Shown here: positions 18,374 through 28,755 of the stretch, piece by piece | Layout: every line of letters begins with the position of its first letter | Position numbering within the stretch: the stretch's first letter is position 1 | Assembly (NCBI RefSeq): GCF_000224415.1 | Contig: NZ_AFXQ01000027.1 | Coordinates: 1 to 37,619, forward strand | From: Citricoccus sp. CH26A | GTDB taxonomy: Bacteria > Actinomycetota > Actinomycetes > Actinomycetales > Micrococcaceae | DNA length: 37,619 bases | Direction: 5' to 3' | Notes under the pieces: model-generated | Told to the model about the DNA's origin: nothing | Database searches by the model: none | The model's input: the letters and a program-made list of their open reading frames with translations, nothing else | Made by a program: the position numbers and the translations under genes

Positions 18374-20908
18374 TCAGATGACGATGTTGACCAGCTTCGG
18401 CTCGCGGACGATGACCTTGCGGACCTCGGCCCCGTCGAGGACGCGCTGGACGGCCTCGGACGCCAACGCCAGCGCCTCCAGGTCGGCCGCGGAGATGTCC
18501 ACGGCCACCTCGAGGCGGTCCCGGACCTTGCCCTTGACCTGGACCACGGCGGTGGTGGTGTCCTCCACCAGCAGCGCCTCGTCCACGGCCGGCCAACCGG
18601 CCCGGGCCACCGAGGGCTCGTGGCCCAGCCGGGCCCACATGTCCTCGGCGGTGTAGGGGGCGAACAGGCTCAGCAGCACGGCCACGGCCTCCACGGCCTC
18701 CCGGACGGCGGGGTCGCCCGCGCCGGCACCGGAGTCGATCTCCTTGCGGGCGGCGTTGACCAGCTCCATGGTCCGGGCGATGACCACGTTGAACTTGTGC
18801 TCGTCCAGCAACCGGGCGGCATCCGCCACCGTGCGGTGGGTGACCTGGCGCAGGGACTTCACGCCGCCGTCGGGATCCGTGCCCGGTGCCGCGCCGGCGG
18901 ACTGGACGTCCTGGGCCAGCCGCCACGCGCGGGCCAGGAACTTGGCCGAGCCCGACGGCGAGACGTCCGCCCAGTCCACGTCGTCCTCCGGCGGGGAGGC
19001 GAAGATCATCGTCAGGCGCACCGCGTCCACGCCGAAGGTGTCCAGCTGCTCACCGAGGTCCACCCCGTTGCCGAGCGACTTGGACATGGCCTTGCCACCG
19101 TTGAGCACCTGGCCCTGGTTCAGCAGCGCCTTGAACGGCTCGGTGAAGGACACCAGGCCCATGTCGTAGAGCGCCTTGGTGAAGAACCGCGAGTAGAGCA
19201 GGTGCAGGATCGCGTGCTCCACGCCGCCGACGTACTGGTCCACCGGCAGCCAGCGGTCCACGGCGTCACGGTCGAAGACCTGGGTGTCGTCGTGGGCCGA
19301 GGCGTAGCGGATGTAGTACCAGGACGAGTCCACGAAGGTGTCCATGGTGTCGGTGTCCCGCAGCGCGGCGCCACCGCACGACGGGCACGTGGTGTTGACC
19401 CACTCCTCGATGCCGGCCAGCGGGGACTTGCCCTTCGGCGCCAGCTTCTCCCCGGTGACGTCGGTCGGCAGCAGCACGGGCAGCTGGTCCTCCGGCACGG
19501 GGACCTCGCCGCAACCGGCGCAGTGCACGATCGGGATGGGTGCACCCCAGAACCGCTGGCGGGACAGCAGCCAGTCCCGCAGGCGGTAGTTCACGGTGCC
19601 GCGGCCGGTGCCCCGGCCGTCCAGGATCTCGATGGCGCGGCTGATCGCGGCGGTCTTGTCCAGGCCGTCCAGCTCGCCGGAGTTCACCAGGGTGCCGTCC
19701 CCGGTGGTGGCCACGCCGGACACCGCCGGGTCCTCCTCACCGGTGTCCACGACCATGCGCACGGTCAGGTCCATGGCGCGGGCGAATTCCAGGTCGCGCT
19801 GGTCGTGGGCGGGCACGGCCATGATGGCGCCGGTGCCGTAGTCGGCCAGGACGTAGTCGGAGGCCCAGATCGGCAGTCGCTCGCCGTTCAGCGGGTTCAC
19901 GGCATACCGGCCCAGGAACACCCCGGTCTTGGAGCGTTCGGTGGACTGCCGCTCGATCTCCGAGACGTGCGTCAGTTCCTCGCGGTAGGCCTCCAGGGCC
20001 TCTCGGTGCTCCGGGTCCACCAGCTCCAGGGCCAGGTCCGCGTCCGCGGCCACGACCATGAAGGTCGAGCCGAACAGCGTGTCCGGGCGGGTGGTGAACA
20101 CGGTGATCGACTGACCGGGCTGACCGTTGCGCGCCTCGACCTGGAAGTCCACGTGGGCGCCCTCGGAGCGGCCGATCCAGTTGCGCTGCATCGCCAGCAC
20201 GCGATCGGGCCAGTGGCCCTCCAGCTCGGACATGTCCTCGAGCAGGCGATCGGCGTAGTCGGTGATCTTGAAGTACCACTGGTTCAGGGACTTCTTGGTC
20301 ACCTGTGTGCCGCAGCGCTCGCAGGCGCCGTTGACGACCTGCTCATTGGCCAGCACCGTCTGGTCCTTCGGGCACCAGTTGACCGGGGAGTCCTTCCGGT
20401 AGGCCAGGCCCTTGGCGTAGAACTGCTGGAACAGCCACTGGGTCCACCGGTAGTACTCGGGGTCGGAGGTGTGCAGCTGGCGGGACCAGTCGGTGGAGAT
20501 CGCGTAGCGCTGGAACGAGGACTTCTGCGTCTCGATGTTCCGGTAGGTCCACTCGGCCGGGTGGGCGTTGTTCTTGATGGCGGCGTTCTCCGCGGGCAGC
20601 CCGAAGGAGTCCCAGCCGATCGGGTGCATCACGTCGTAGCCGAGCTGCGTCCAGTACCGGGCGACGACGTCGCCCATGGCGAAGGCCTCCGCGTGGCCCA
20701 TGTGCAGGTCACCGGACGGGTAGGGGAACATGTCCAGCACGTAGCGGCGCTCCGCGGACCCGTCGTCCAGCGGCGCGAAGGTCTCGTGCTTCTCCCAGTA
20801 ACCGCCCCAGCGGTCCTCTAGGGCCCGGAACGAGTACTCCTCGGGCGCGGCCTGGGTGGCCTGCCCCGTCACGGGGTCCTGGGGAGTACCTTGCGCTGCC
20901 TGGCTCAC
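18374..20908 (-). CDS. leuS: Leucine-tRNA ligase
   Basis: Class Ia aminoacyl-tRNA synthetase charging tRNA-Leu, 844 residues. The HIGH motif appears as HMGH in [14 protein letters not shown] (near residue 60) and KMSKS as AMSKSLGNG. Between them are a zinc-site CP1 region ([13 protein letters not shown] with CERCGTQ), the editing domain ([14 protein letters not shown]) and a CAGCGEVP zinc cluster. The reading frame runs on upstream to 22399 inside glpK, but the protein starts at GTG 20908 with AGGAC close upstream, where family similarity ([17 protein letters not shown]) begins shortly after. It is complete, with no sign of damage. Confidence 0.97.
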   Translation of the reverse strand: MSQAAQGTPQDPVTGQATQAAPEEYSFRALEDRWGGYWEKHETFAPLDDGSAERRYVLDMFPYPSGDLHMGHAEAFAMGDVVARYWTQLGYDVMHPIGWDSFGLPAENAAIKNNAHPAEWTYRNIETQKSSFQRYAISTDWSRQLHTSDPEYYRWTQWLFQQFYAKGLAYRKDSPVNWCPKDQTVLANEQVVNGACERCGTQVTKKSLNQWYFKITDYADRLLEDMSELEGHWPDRVLAMQRNWIGRSEGAHVDFQVEARNGQPGQSITVFTTRPDTLFGSTFMVVAADADLALELVDPEHREALEAYREELTHVSEIERQSTERSKTGVFLGRYAVNPLNGERLPIWASDYVLADYGTGAIMAVPAHDQRDLEFARAMDLTVRMVVDTGEEDPAVSGVATTGDGTLVNSGELDGLDKTAAISRAIEILDGRGTGRGTVNYRLRDWLLSRQRFWGAPIPIVHCAGCGEVPVPEDQLPVLLPTDVTGEKLAPKGKSPLAGIEEWVNTTCPSCGGAALRDTDTMDTFVDSSWYYIRYASAHDDTQVFDRDAVDRWLPVDQYVGGVEHAILHLLYSRFFTKALYDMGLVSFTEPFKALLNQGQVLNGGKAMSKSLGNGVDLGEQLDTFGVDAVRLTMIFASPPEDDVDWADVSPSGSAKFLARAWRLAQDVQSAGAAPGTDPDGGVKSLRQVTHRTVADAARLLDEHKFNVVIARTMELVNAARKEIDSGAGAGDPAVREAVEAVAVLLSLFAPYTAEDMWARLGHEPSVARAGWPAVDEALLVEDTTTAVVQVKGKVRDRLEVAVDISAADLEALALASEAVQRVLDGAEVRKVIVREPKLVNIVI

Positions 20909-20997
20909 GGAAGTCCTGTCCTTGAAGTGCGGGGGAAACGGGGTGTCAACATCACGACGCCGGCCCGTCAACCGGGCGCTCGACGCGCCCGTCCATC

Positions 20998-22527
20998 CTA
21001 CTCCGGCGCGCCCGGCGTCCAGTCCAGTGAGCGGTCGACGGCCCGGGCCCAGTGCTCGAGCAGGTCGTCCCGGTGTCGGGCGTCCATGCGCGGTTCCCAG
21101 CGGGCGTCCTCGCGCCAGAGTCCGGCCAGTTCCTCCAGGCCCGACCACACGCCGGCGGCGAGTCCCGCGGCATGGGCGGCCCCGACCGCCGTCGTCTCCA
21201 CCTGTTCCGGACGCACCACCGGGACGCCCAGGATGTCGGCCTGGAACTGCATCAGGTCGTCGTTGACGGTCATGCCGCCGTCCACCCGCAGTTCCTCGGG
21301 ACGCTGGCCGGTGTCCGCCACCACCGCCTCCAGCACGTCCCGCGACTGGTAGGCGGTCGCCTCCAGGGCCGCCCGGGCCAGGTGTCCCGCCGTGGCATAA
21401 CCGGTCAGTCCGGCGATCAACCCGCGGGCGTCTGGACGCCAGTAGGGCGCGTAGAGACCGGAGAACGCGGGCACGAAGTAGACGCCCCCGTTGTCCTCCA
21501 CGGTGCCCGCGAGCGCCTCGACCTCGGCCGAGGTGCGGATGAGGCCGAGGTTGTCCCGCAGCCACTGCACGAGCGAACCGGCCACGGCCACGGAGCCCTC
21601 CAGCGCGTAGGCGGCCGGCGCGTCCTCCACCTGGTAGGCGACCGTGGTGACGAGTCCGTGGGAGGAGGGCTCCGCCGTCGTGCCGGTGTTCTGCAGCATG
21701 AAGCATCCCGTGCCGTAGGTGTTCTTCACGTCCCCGCGGTCGAAGGCCGCCTGGCCGAAGGTCGCCGCCTGCTGGTCGCCGAGGATGCCGCAGACCGGGA
21801 CGCCGTTCAGCGGTTCGGCCCCCACGATGGTGCCGAGCTCTCCCACCGACGGATGGATGCGGGGCAGCATCGAGGCCGCCAGGTCCGGGTCGATGCCGAA
21901 GACCGACGCGAGGTCCTCGTCCCAGTCGAGGGTGTCCAGGTCCATGAGCAGGGTGCGCGACGCGTTGGTGACGTCCGTGGCGTGGACTCCGCCGTCCGTG
22001 CCACCGGTGAGGTTCCACAGCAGCCAGCTGTCGATGGTGCCGGCGCGCAGGCGGCCGTTGCGGGCCAGGTCGGCGGCCTCGGGGACGTTCTCCAGCATCC
22101 AGGCGATCTTGCCCGCGGCGAAGTAGGAGGCCAGGGGCAGTCCCGTGCGCGCGCGGACCGCGTCCTCGTGTCCGTCGGAGCGGAGCCGGCCCATCAGGGC
22201 GTCGGTGCGCGAGTCCTGCCAGACCAGGGCCCGGTGGACGGGCCGGCCGGTGACCGAGTCCCACAGGACGGTCGTCTCGCGCTGGTTCGTGATCCCGACG
22301 GCGGCGATGTCCCCCGGGCGCATCCGGGCGCGGGTCAGTGCCAGGCCGCTCAGCTCCCGGGTGTTCTCCCAGATCTCCACCGGGTCGTGTTCCACCCACC
22401 CCGGGCGCGGGAAGTGCTGGCGGTGCTCGCGCTGGGCACTGGCGATGATGGTGCCGGACTGGTCCATCACCACGACGCGGGTGGAAGTGGTGCCCTGGTC
22501 GATGCTGATCACGGCGCTGGGAGGCAT
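20998..22527 (-). CDS. glpK: Glycerol kinase
   Basis: A FGGY-family carbohydrate kinase that phosphorylates glycerol to sn-glycerol 3-phosphate; 509 residues, the usual length. The N-terminal phosphate-binding [28 protein letters not shown], the [12 protein letters not shown] segment typical of GlpK, and [12 protein letters not shown] are all present, followed by the FGGY signature-like [19 protein letters not shown] (key GGM..ND.LMQ). The ATG is at 22527. No glpF or glpD lies beside it. It is divergent to the DUF6318 lipoprotein gene. Confidence 0.96.
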   Translation of the reverse strand: MPPSAVISIDQGTTSTRVVVMDQSGTIIASAQREHRQHFPRPGWVEHDPVEIWENTRELSGLALTRARMRPGDIAAVGITNQRETTVLWDSVTGRPVHRALVWQDSRTDALMGRLRSDGHEDAVRARTGLPLASYFAAGKIAWMLENVPEAADLARNGRLRAGTIDSWLLWNLTGGTDGGVHATDVTNASRTLLMDLDTLDWDEDLASVFGIDPDLAASMLPRIHPSVGELGTIVGAEPLNGVPVCGILGDQQAATFGQAAFDRGDVKNTYGTGCFMLQNTGTTAEPSSHGLVTTVAYQVEDAPAAYALEGSVAVAGSLVQWLRDNLGLIRTSAEVEALAGTVEDNGGVYFVPAFSGLYAPYWRPDARGLIAGLTGYATAGHLARAALEATAYQSRDVLEAVVADTGQRPEELRVDGGMTVNDDLMQFQADILGVPVVRPEQVETTAVGAAHAAGLAAGVWSGLEELAGLWREDARWEPRMDARHRDDLLEHWARAVDRSLDWTPGAPE

Positions 22528-22705
22528 GGCGGCAGGATACCGGCTGTGGACAGGGCGGACAGCGGATGGGGCGGCTGTGTTTGAATGTCGAGTGTGGCCT
22601 GGGACACGGGATGACTAGGCTCTTTGAACTGCTGTGGGGATGGCAGGCCGGGGCGTGCGAGCGCGGCTCCGGTGGCTGGCCTCGTGGCCTGACGGGGGTT
22701 CCTCC

Positions 22706-23422
22706 ATGACTGAACGAGTGAGCACGTTGCTGATGAGTCGCCGGGCCGCGCGGGCGGGTGTTGCGGGGGCGGTACTGGCCCTGGCGCTGACCGCTTGCGG
22801 CAGTGGTGCCGACGATCCGGACACCGGCGCTCCGGTGAGCACAACCTCGGCATCGAGCGAGGCCGTGCCGGAGCCGAGCGCATCCGAGGACGCGAAGGAC
22901 TCAGCAGCGCCCTCGGGGTCCTCAACGGCGTCTCCTGACGCGACGGAGGGCGAGTTCGTCCCGGCGTCCTCCGACGGGCCCGCCCAGAACGTGCCGGTCC
23001 CCGAGATGCCGCCTGCCGCCAAGGAGCAGACCCAGGAGGGCCTGGAGGCCGCGCTGGAGTATTGGTGGGAAGCGGAGCGGTACCTCAAACTGACTGGCGA
23101 CCCTGACCCACTGCGAGCAGTCTCAACCGATGACTGTGCCTTGTGTGAAGAGTTGATCAAGAACTGGCCAGCAATTTATAAGGCTGACGGTTGGGCAGAC
23201 ATAGGAGACACAGAAATGGAGGTCGCATTTAGTTCGCTCGATAACAACAATCTCGGTGGACGGGCGATCTTGATGGTTTCGGAGGCGCCCGGTGAGGTCT
23301 ACCGGCCCGACGGTTCAAGGGTGAAATCGGCTTCGGGTGATGGCAGCAAAGACGTCGGCTGGGGCGCCGGCGCCAGATACTCCGGCGGGCAGTGGCAGAT
23401 CGAAGCCATGAGCGTGCAATGA
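22706..23422 (+). CDS. DUF6318 family lipoprotein
   Basis: A secreted lipoprotein of about 238 residues. A twin-Arg-like basic N-terminus (SRRAARAG) precedes a hydrophobic stretch and the lipobox LTAC, so the mature protein starts at that Cys. A Ser/Thr/Ala-rich linker follows. The DUF6318-like domain begins near [13 protein letters not shown] and contains [31 protein letters not shown] and a CALC pair. Function is unknown. Upstream starts exist (frame open from 22634); GTG 22718 is an alternative. Its stop overlaps the next gene's ATG (ATGA). From about 23085 onward the codon use becomes clearly lower in GC than in its own first half. Confidence 0.85.
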   Translation: MTERVSTLLMSRRAARAGVAGAVLALALTACGSGADDPDTGAPVSTTSASSEAVPEPSASEDAKDSAAPSGSSTASPDATEGEFVPASSDGPAQNVPVPEMPPAAKEQTQEGLEAALEYWWEAERYLKLTGDPDPLRAVSTDDCALCEELIKNWPAIYKADGWADIGDTEMEVAFSSLDNNNLGGRAILMVSEAPGEVYRPDGSRVKSASGDGSKDVGWGAGARYSGGQWQIEAMSVQ

Positions 23423-24039
23423 AGACTGTAGCTCTGACCAGGTTGTTGGTTGTATTTACAATTTCTGCACTGCTGGCCCCTAGTCCATTTACGGCTGTTG
23501 CCGATATTGACGATCCGTTCAGCCGCATTAAGGCCAATACTGGAGATGCCAGTGCGGGTTTAAGAGTCGAGAAGGATCAGGCCGCTGGTGATGAGGTTGT
23601 GGACCTTGACAGTTCGGAATCATCTGAGTCCATTTCGAGGTCCCCAGCGAATACCGAGCCCAAGTCGCAATATGTAGAGCTACTTCAGCCTTTTTGCCTC
23701 GGGGGGCATGAAAACGACGGAACAGGGTACATCGACTGCTTCGAAATGGAGCAGACCTTATGCACCCAGGCTGGAAGCCAGTACGTCATCCGGGCACGCT
23801 ATGAACCTGCTGATCCCACCAACTCGTTACAGCGCTTCGGACAACCGTTCTGCTCCGAACCGTCGGACCCGGTCATCAGTGACCCAGCAGAGGCCGAACC
23901 GGAGGCTCCACCGATGCCCGTCGTGACGCTCGCTGACTTCCGGCGTCTGGACATCGCCCCCTCGAAGATCAAGTCGGACTCCGGCGGGTTCGGACTGATC
24001 CGGGCCAACGCCAACTTCGATCACACGCTAACCCGCTAA
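23419..24039 (+). pseudogene. 5' part of a secreted PKD-domain protein gene, interrupted by the element
   Basis: This frame encodes a signal peptide ([19 protein letters not shown], cleaved near FTAVAD), an acidic Ser-rich stretch and a Cys-containing region (QPFCLGGHEND, DCFEMEQTLC, QPFCSEP). It ends with TLADFRRLDIAPSKIKSDSGG-like sequence (key PVVTLADFRRL) leading to GLIRAN. The chromosomal part ends at 24009; the last residues before the stop at 24039 are read from element DNA. Joined to 35967-36371 it would give about 331 residues (197 + 134) with a C-terminal PKD domain. The truncated 206-residue product may still be made and secreted. It is coupled to the upstream lipoprotein by ATGA. 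Confidence 0.88.
24006..24034 (+). other. attL: left junction of the element
   Basis: CAAC (24006-24009), then one mismatch and CCAACTTC (24011-24018), match the right junction. The inner arm TCACACGCTAACCC (24021-24034) is the exact inverted repeat of 35938-35951 at the right end. Distance from the centre of CAAC to the arm is 13 bp. Confidence 0.85.
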
Positions 24040-24173
24040 CGGGACGCATGGTCGGTGGCTGGAGGTTATTCAGGTACACAGAAACGGGGTCTCACCTGCG
24101 CACGAGGCTCTGCAAGTATTAGAAGCCTGTACTGCTTGCACCTACCTGACGGGCGATAGGAAGGGGTCTCGTC

Positions 24174-24938
24174 ATGATCAGCTTCAATACTTGGTGCTCG
24201 CAACCGGCGTTGACATCGCACCAGATGCACCGGATCGGCATGCTTGAGGCTCACGATGAAGCTACTGGCGTGGCGCTCATAACTGAGATGCTTCCCAATG
24301 CTTATGCTGACACTCCGGCGCTCGCGTTCGTCGCCGAGCGGCGTGGCAAGTCCGGAGTGGCGGCGTTTCTCCGCGACCGCTTGCCCGCGGAAAAGGGCGC
24401 TCGATCGGGCGACATGGGCGAGATTTTGGCGACCGCCTATCTCTACGAGGAGCGCGGTTACGTCGTCGGGCCTAGCCGGCTGATTGACCGTGACCACCAA
24501 GAGTGGGCGATGAGGGGCGATGACGTCCTCGCCGCTCGGGTCGGAGCCAACTCAGAATTGTATTTGGTTAAGGGCGAGGCCAAGAGCGCCGTCAAGCTCG
24601 GTGCAGCAACGGTTAAGGCTGCCCGGGAAGGGCTCGCCCGTAACGAGGAGATGCCGTCCCCTCACTCCTTGTCGCAGTTTGCTGTCCGACTGCTGAAGTC
24701 GCCAGACATCGCGGTTGGCGAGGCGGTGCTCGATGTGCAACTTACCGGCGGCTTGAGGCCGCACCAGGTGGGTCACCTGATGTTTCTCTTCACAAGCAGT
24801 GATCCGAGTGCGCATGTACTCGCAGACCTAAACGCCTACGAGGGTGTAGTGAGACAGCTGATCATCACCCTGCGGGTCAGGGAACACCAGAAATTCATCC
24901 GTGACGCCTACGACGGAGTGGTTGCTGATGTCCCGTAA
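24174..24938 (+). CDS. hamA: Hachiman anti-phage protein HamA (DUF1837 nuclease)
   Basis: A 254-residue protein matching HamA, the DUF1837 effector nuclease of the Hachiman defence system. The central SGDMGEILATAYLYEERG (about 78-95) is the family block, with E83 a likely active-site residue. RGDD (114-117) and GEAK (134-137) then provide the D...E-x-K pattern of a PD-(D/E)xK-like nuclease. In characterised Hachiman systems HamA is held by HamB and cuts DNA when the helicase senses damaged or invading DNA. The ATG at 24174 has AAGGGG 7 nt upstream. The gene overlaps hamB by 11 bp. The catalytic residues look intact, so it is probably functional. Confidence 0.9.
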   Translation: MISFNTWCSQPALTSHQMHRIGMLEAHDEATGVALITEMLPNAYADTPALAFVAERRGKSGVAAFLRDRLPAEKGARSGDMGEILATAYLYEERGYVVGPSRLIDRDHQEWAMRGDDVLAARVGANSELYLVKGEAKSAVKLGAATVKAAREGLARNEEMPSPHSLSQFAVRLLKSPDIAVGEAVLDVQLTGGLRPHQVGHLMFLFTSSDPSAHVLADLNAYEGVVRQLIITLRVREHQKFIRDAYDGVVADVP

Positions 24939-27900
24939 CTCTGATGAATTAGCCCGCCAGCTCGCCGCTGTCATCGATCCAGACTTCCGTAATCGCCTCC
25001 TCGCGCGAGGACAGGCCCAGTCGATGATTCGTCGCTATGGCATCCTTCCGGAGGGTTCACCCGAGTTCAGCCCCTTTCTGGACGCTGACCTCCTCAACTA
25101 TGGCTACGCACTGCTCACCAACGGATTGGAGTTACTCGAGGAACTGGAGAGAGACGATGACGTTGAGAATAAAGCAAGCAGTCAGACGGAGGTCGCTCGT
25201 CACGCGTTCATACAGAGTTCGTACGCCTTAGAAGCGGCAACTCGAAATGCCGCAGACGCCCCCGACAACATGTTTCACCGACTCATTGCGGGTGCGGGCA
25301 GCCATCTCGGTGGATACGCCGCTCGCGCCTTCTCACTTACGGAGAGTAGTCGGGAGTCAGGCCAGCTCACGCCTATGGAACTCACACTAGCGGACCTGAT
25401 GATGCGCGATCTTGACGCCATAGAGGAACGAACAAGACTGCTGCGCTCTTCCGCAGCAGTCACGGATGACTCTCTGCTCGCTTCCCTCTCCAGCGGCGCC
25501 GACAACGATGCGGTGCGTCGGCTCGGCCCCGTTGCCCTACTACTAAGCGAGAACTACCTCTCAGCAGTATCCTTAGCGTTGTTTGCGATTGAAGTCGGCG
25601 ACCGCGAGCTCCTGGCCGCAGCCCTGGAGGAAATCGCTTTGGGCGAGCAAGCCTCAATGGAAGTAAATGCTCCTGGTCCTTGGTGGGTCTACCGACTCAC
25701 CCGCCGGATGCTCAGCGACCTTAACGACACCAGCATCGGCAGAAACATTCCAGACGTCCCGCCAACAGGTCGAGATGACGAAGTACCTCGCTGGCGGTAC
25801 CTGCGAAGCACCTTCATCGAGACGCTTTTGGGACGACGAAGGTCCGAGATCGACCTGTGGCCCTCGCAGCTCAACGTTGTGGAACGGATCTTCGCCGACT
25901 CTCGCGACCTCGTCGTCGCACTTCCCACGAGTGCTGGCAAGACCCGAATTGCCGAGTTGGCCATCTTGACCTGTCTGGCGCAAAGGCGGCGTACGGTCTA
26001 TGTCACCCCGCTCAGGGCGCTCTCTGCCCAAACTGAAAAAATCCTAGCCCGCACATTCGGCCCACTCGGCGTGCGGGTGTCGTCGCTGTACGGAAGTATG
26101 GGGATCAGCGAGTTAGATGATGACATGTTGCACTCGAGCGACATCGTGGTCGCTACCCCCGAGAAGCTGGACTTCGCGCTCAGATCTGATCCCTCCGTTC
26201 TGGACGATGTCGGCCTGATAGTTCTCGACGAGGGCCACATGATCGGCGCTTCCGAGCGTGAGGTCCGATACGAGGCCCAGATCCAGCGGCTCCTTAGGCG
26301 CCCGGACGCCTCGACGCGACGGATCGTCTGCTTGTCCGCCGTGTTTCCCTCCGGCGCAGAGTTGGAGGACTTCGTCGCCTGGATAACTAAGGACCAGCCC
26401 GACGGACTGCACCAAGAAACTTGGCGTCCAACTCTCCAGCGATTCGGCCTAGTTGAGTGGCGTGACGATCACGCGGGGTTGGCAATCACTCTCGGATCAG
26501 ATCAGCCGTTCATCCCTCGCTACGTCGAGGCGAAGCAACCGACCGGAAGGCGGCGGAACCAGTTCCCCCAGAACCAGCGTGAGCTTGTGATCGCGACGGC
26601 GTGGCGTTTGGTTGAAGAGGGTGAGACAGTTCTCGTCTTCTGCCCTCAACGCAACTCAGTCGAACCGTATGCGCGTGAAATTCTACGACTCCACAAGCAA
26701 GGCCTCATCAGCTCCGTCCTTCCCGATCATGTCAATCTGAGCGGTGTGCTCGCAGTAGGAAAGGAGTGGTTCGGTGTCGATCATCCGCTCTTGAAGTGCC
26801 TCGAACTGGGTGTCGCTATTCACCACGGAGCCTTACCAAGCCCGTTCCGCAGAGAAGTGGAGAAGCTTCTCCACGAGGGCCAGCTGAAGGTGACTGTTGC
26901 CTCGCCAACGCTCGCTCAGGGCCTCAACCTATCGGCGTCGGCCGTGTTATTCCACCAACTCCGGCGGGGAGGAGACCTGCTCAAGGGTGCAGATTTTTCG
27001 AATGTGATTGGCCGGGCCGGGCGCGCATTCGTCGACACAGAAGGACTCGTGCTCTATCCAATCTTCGAGCAACGACAGCGCCAACGGCGGCGACAACGGC
27101 AAGATTGGCTCCAATTGACTCAGGGCGACGGAGGCAAGGCGCTCAATTCCGGCCTCATTGAAGTTGGCTCTGCCCTGCTCCGCCGCATGTACGTCTCGCG
27201 CGGAGCCGGGCCCATTGAACCTTTTCTGGAATATCTCACAGGGGCCCCGAACTGGAGCCTTCCCATCCTGCAACATGAATCGGAGGAGGAACAAGCAACA
27301 GCCGCCACCACATGGACATCCAACCTTTCACTACTCGACATCGGTCTTCTCAGCATCATCGGAGACGGCGCTTACGATGCAGACCCCGATGCTGCTACGC
27401 AGGTGATCGCTGATGCTCTAGTTGGATCGCTGTGGGATCGTCAGCTACGCCGGCATGACGCTGATGTGGCGTCAGCCGCTCGCCAGTTGATAGCGGCCAG
27501 AGTCCGACATCTATGGCGAACGTCCACGCCTTCCCAGCGACGCGGCTGGTACCTCGCTGGACTAGGCGCCGACGCCGGGCTCAAGTTGTCTGAAGTATCT
27601 AAGCAAATAGTCGACCAAATAGAGCGGGTCGAAATCGCCCTCGCCGATGAGGATTATGTCCTAGCGTCTGACGGGCTCGTCCAAATCGCTACCACAATCT
27701 TCGGGCTCGACACCTTTACGCCTAAAGTCGAAGTCGTTGACTGGAAGGCCGTGCTCCGTCGATGGGTCCACGGGCTGAGCCTGTCAGACCTTTCCGGAGA
27801 TCAAATCGCTAATGCACAGTTCATCGAATCCGATCTGATCTATCGCTTGGTCTGGGGCATGGAAGCCGCCAGGGTTTTTGAGGCGGCCCAGGGCAACATC

Positions 27901-28446
27901 TTGGCTGAAACGCTGAACGGTACCGCCGTGACAGCAATCGAGACAGGTACTTTTTACTGGTCCGCTTCGGTGCTCATCCGGTCCGGATTCGATCATCGCC
28001 TTGCAGCGGTAAACGCCGTCACAAGCACTGGAGCGGACTTCAACTCGGCGGTCGACATGCGTCGATGGATCCGCGAACTCCCTCCCTGGTACGCCGACAA
28101 TAAATCGTGGCCGAGCCCTGAATCACGGCCGGCATGGGAAGAATTCGTGTCACACAACCGTCAATCTCTCCACCGGCAATGGAGGCGCAAACATCTGAAC
28201 GTCTCAGCTGTAACTTGGTACGGCGACGTACCTTCCCCAAGAGCCTGGCTCCGCATTACGGCCCTTGACGCGGGAACCGTCCAGATCTGGTCCCCCGGGT
28301 TCGACCTCCTCGGCGAGGCCGCGGTCGAGTTGAACCCCAAACCACGGGGGGTACTTCGCGCGCAACGTCTCGCTAGCACGCTGGGCATTCGTTTGTTGTA
28401 TCGGGGACCCGGTGATCTTTTACCTTCCGAAGTGACCAAGGGTTAG
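24928..28446 (+). CDS. hamB: Hachiman anti-phage helicase HamB
   Basis: A 1172-residue superfamily 2 helicase of the Ski2-like type. It has a helical N-terminal domain of about 300 residues, then Walker A PTSAGKT (333-339), DEGH (434-437), SAV (470-472) and motif VI GRAGR (695-699). A long C-terminal region of about 450 residues has no motif I recognise. Next to hamA this defines a complete Hachiman operon. HamB translocates on DNA and controls HamA. The frame opens at GTG 24901, but ATG 24928 with GGAG 9 nt upstream is the better start. GC content is well below that of the flanking chromosome. No frameshift is visible. Confidence 0.9.
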   Translation: MSRNSDELARQLAAVIDPDFRNRLLARGQAQSMIRRYGILPEGSPEFSPFLDADLLNYGYALLTNGLELLEELERDDDVENKASSQTEVARHAFIQSSYALEAATRNAADAPDNMFHRLIAGAGSHLGGYAARAFSLTESSRESGQLTPMELTLADLMMRDLDAIEERTRLLRSSAAVTDDSLLASLSSGADNDAVRRLGPVALLLSENYLSAVSLALFAIEVGDRELLAAALEEIALGEQASMEVNAPGPWWVYRLTRRMLSDLNDTSIGRNIPDVPPTGRDDEVPRWRYLRSTFIETLLGRRRSEIDLWPSQLNVVERIFADSRDLVVALPTSAGKTRIAELAILTCLAQRRRTVYVTPLRALSAQTEKILARTFGPLGVRVSSLYGSMGISELDDDMLHSSDIVVATPEKLDFALRSDPSVLDDVGLIVLDEGHMIGASEREVRYEAQIQRLLRRPDASTRRIVCLSAVFPSGAELEDFVAWITKDQPDGLHQETWRPTLQRFGLVEWRDDHAGLAITLGSDQPFIPRYVEAKQPTGRRRNQFPQNQRELVIATAWRLVEEGETVLVFCPQRNSVEPYAREILRLHKQGLISSVLPDHVNLSGVLAVGKEWFGVDHPLLKCLELGVAIHHGALPSPFRREVEKLLHEGQLKVTVASPTLAQGLNLSASAVLFHQLRRGGDLLKGADFSNVIGRAGRAFVDTEGLVLYPIFEQRQRQRRRQRQDWLQLTQGDGGKALNSGLIEVGSALLRRMYVSRGAGPIEPFLEYLTGAPNWSLPILQHESEEEQATAATTWTSNLSLLDIGLLSIIGDGAYDADPDAATQVIADALVGSLWDRQLRRHDADVASAARQLIAARVRHLWRTSTPSQRRGWYLAGLGADAGLKLSEVSKQIVDQIERVEIALADEDYVLASDGLVQIATTIFGLDTFTPKVEVVDWKAVLRRWVHGLSLSDLSGDQIANAQFIESDLIYRLVWGMEAARVFEAAQGNILAETLNGTAVTAIETGTFYWSASVLIRSGFDHRLAAVNAVTSTGADFNSAVDMRRWIRELPPWYADNKSWPSPESRPAWEEFVSHNRQSLHRQWRRKHLNVSAVTWYGDVPSPRAWLRITALDAGTVQIWSPGFDLLGEAAVELNPKPRGVLRAQRLASTLGIRLLYRGPGDLLPSEVTKG

Positions 28447-28755
28447 TTGTCTCCGCATCGAAGTTTCTATCGTCCACGAGGACAATCGGGAGCGGGTAGG
28501 AGACCGGAGAAGATAGGGACCAACTACAGGTAGCGACGAAGTCTCCCAGATTCAGGTCGAAAAATTCCGCTCCGCGGACACGCCCACCCCGCCCCGTCGT
28601 AGGTTCGCGGCGTCTCAAGCTACTGACATGAAGACTCCAGGGCACCGCGATTGGAGGTTTGGGCGGGGACACGCGAATATGGGCCTGTGACACAACCCAC
28701 CAAGTCAAGTGAGAAGTCCAATCCCCACGGATCGCAGAGCACCATTGAGGGGCGC
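28447..28755. other. Gap between hamB and the DUF2971 gene
   Basis: No convincing gene or terminator was found here. A minus-strand frame (28373-28786) stays open across it but overlaps the hamB 3' end, has no clear ribosome binding site and resembles no known family. The promoter of the DUF2971 gene should lie here. Confidence 0.4.

Noticed and set aside
18620-20821. 733-codon plus-strand frame opposite leuS
   Set aside because: A typical GC-rich antisense shadow with Val/Gly/His/Gln-rich low-complexity sequence. The same holds for the long plus-strand frames opposite lepA, dnaJ, corC and glpK.
20909-22399. Upstream continuation of the leuS reading frame, giving an apparent 1341-residue protein
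   Set aside because: The extension lies in another frame of glpK and lacks LeuS similarity; the family N-terminus begins after GTG 20908.
24006-24060. A tRNA gene as integration target
   Set aside because: No tRNA-like sequence at either junction; the target is clearly the PKD reading frame.
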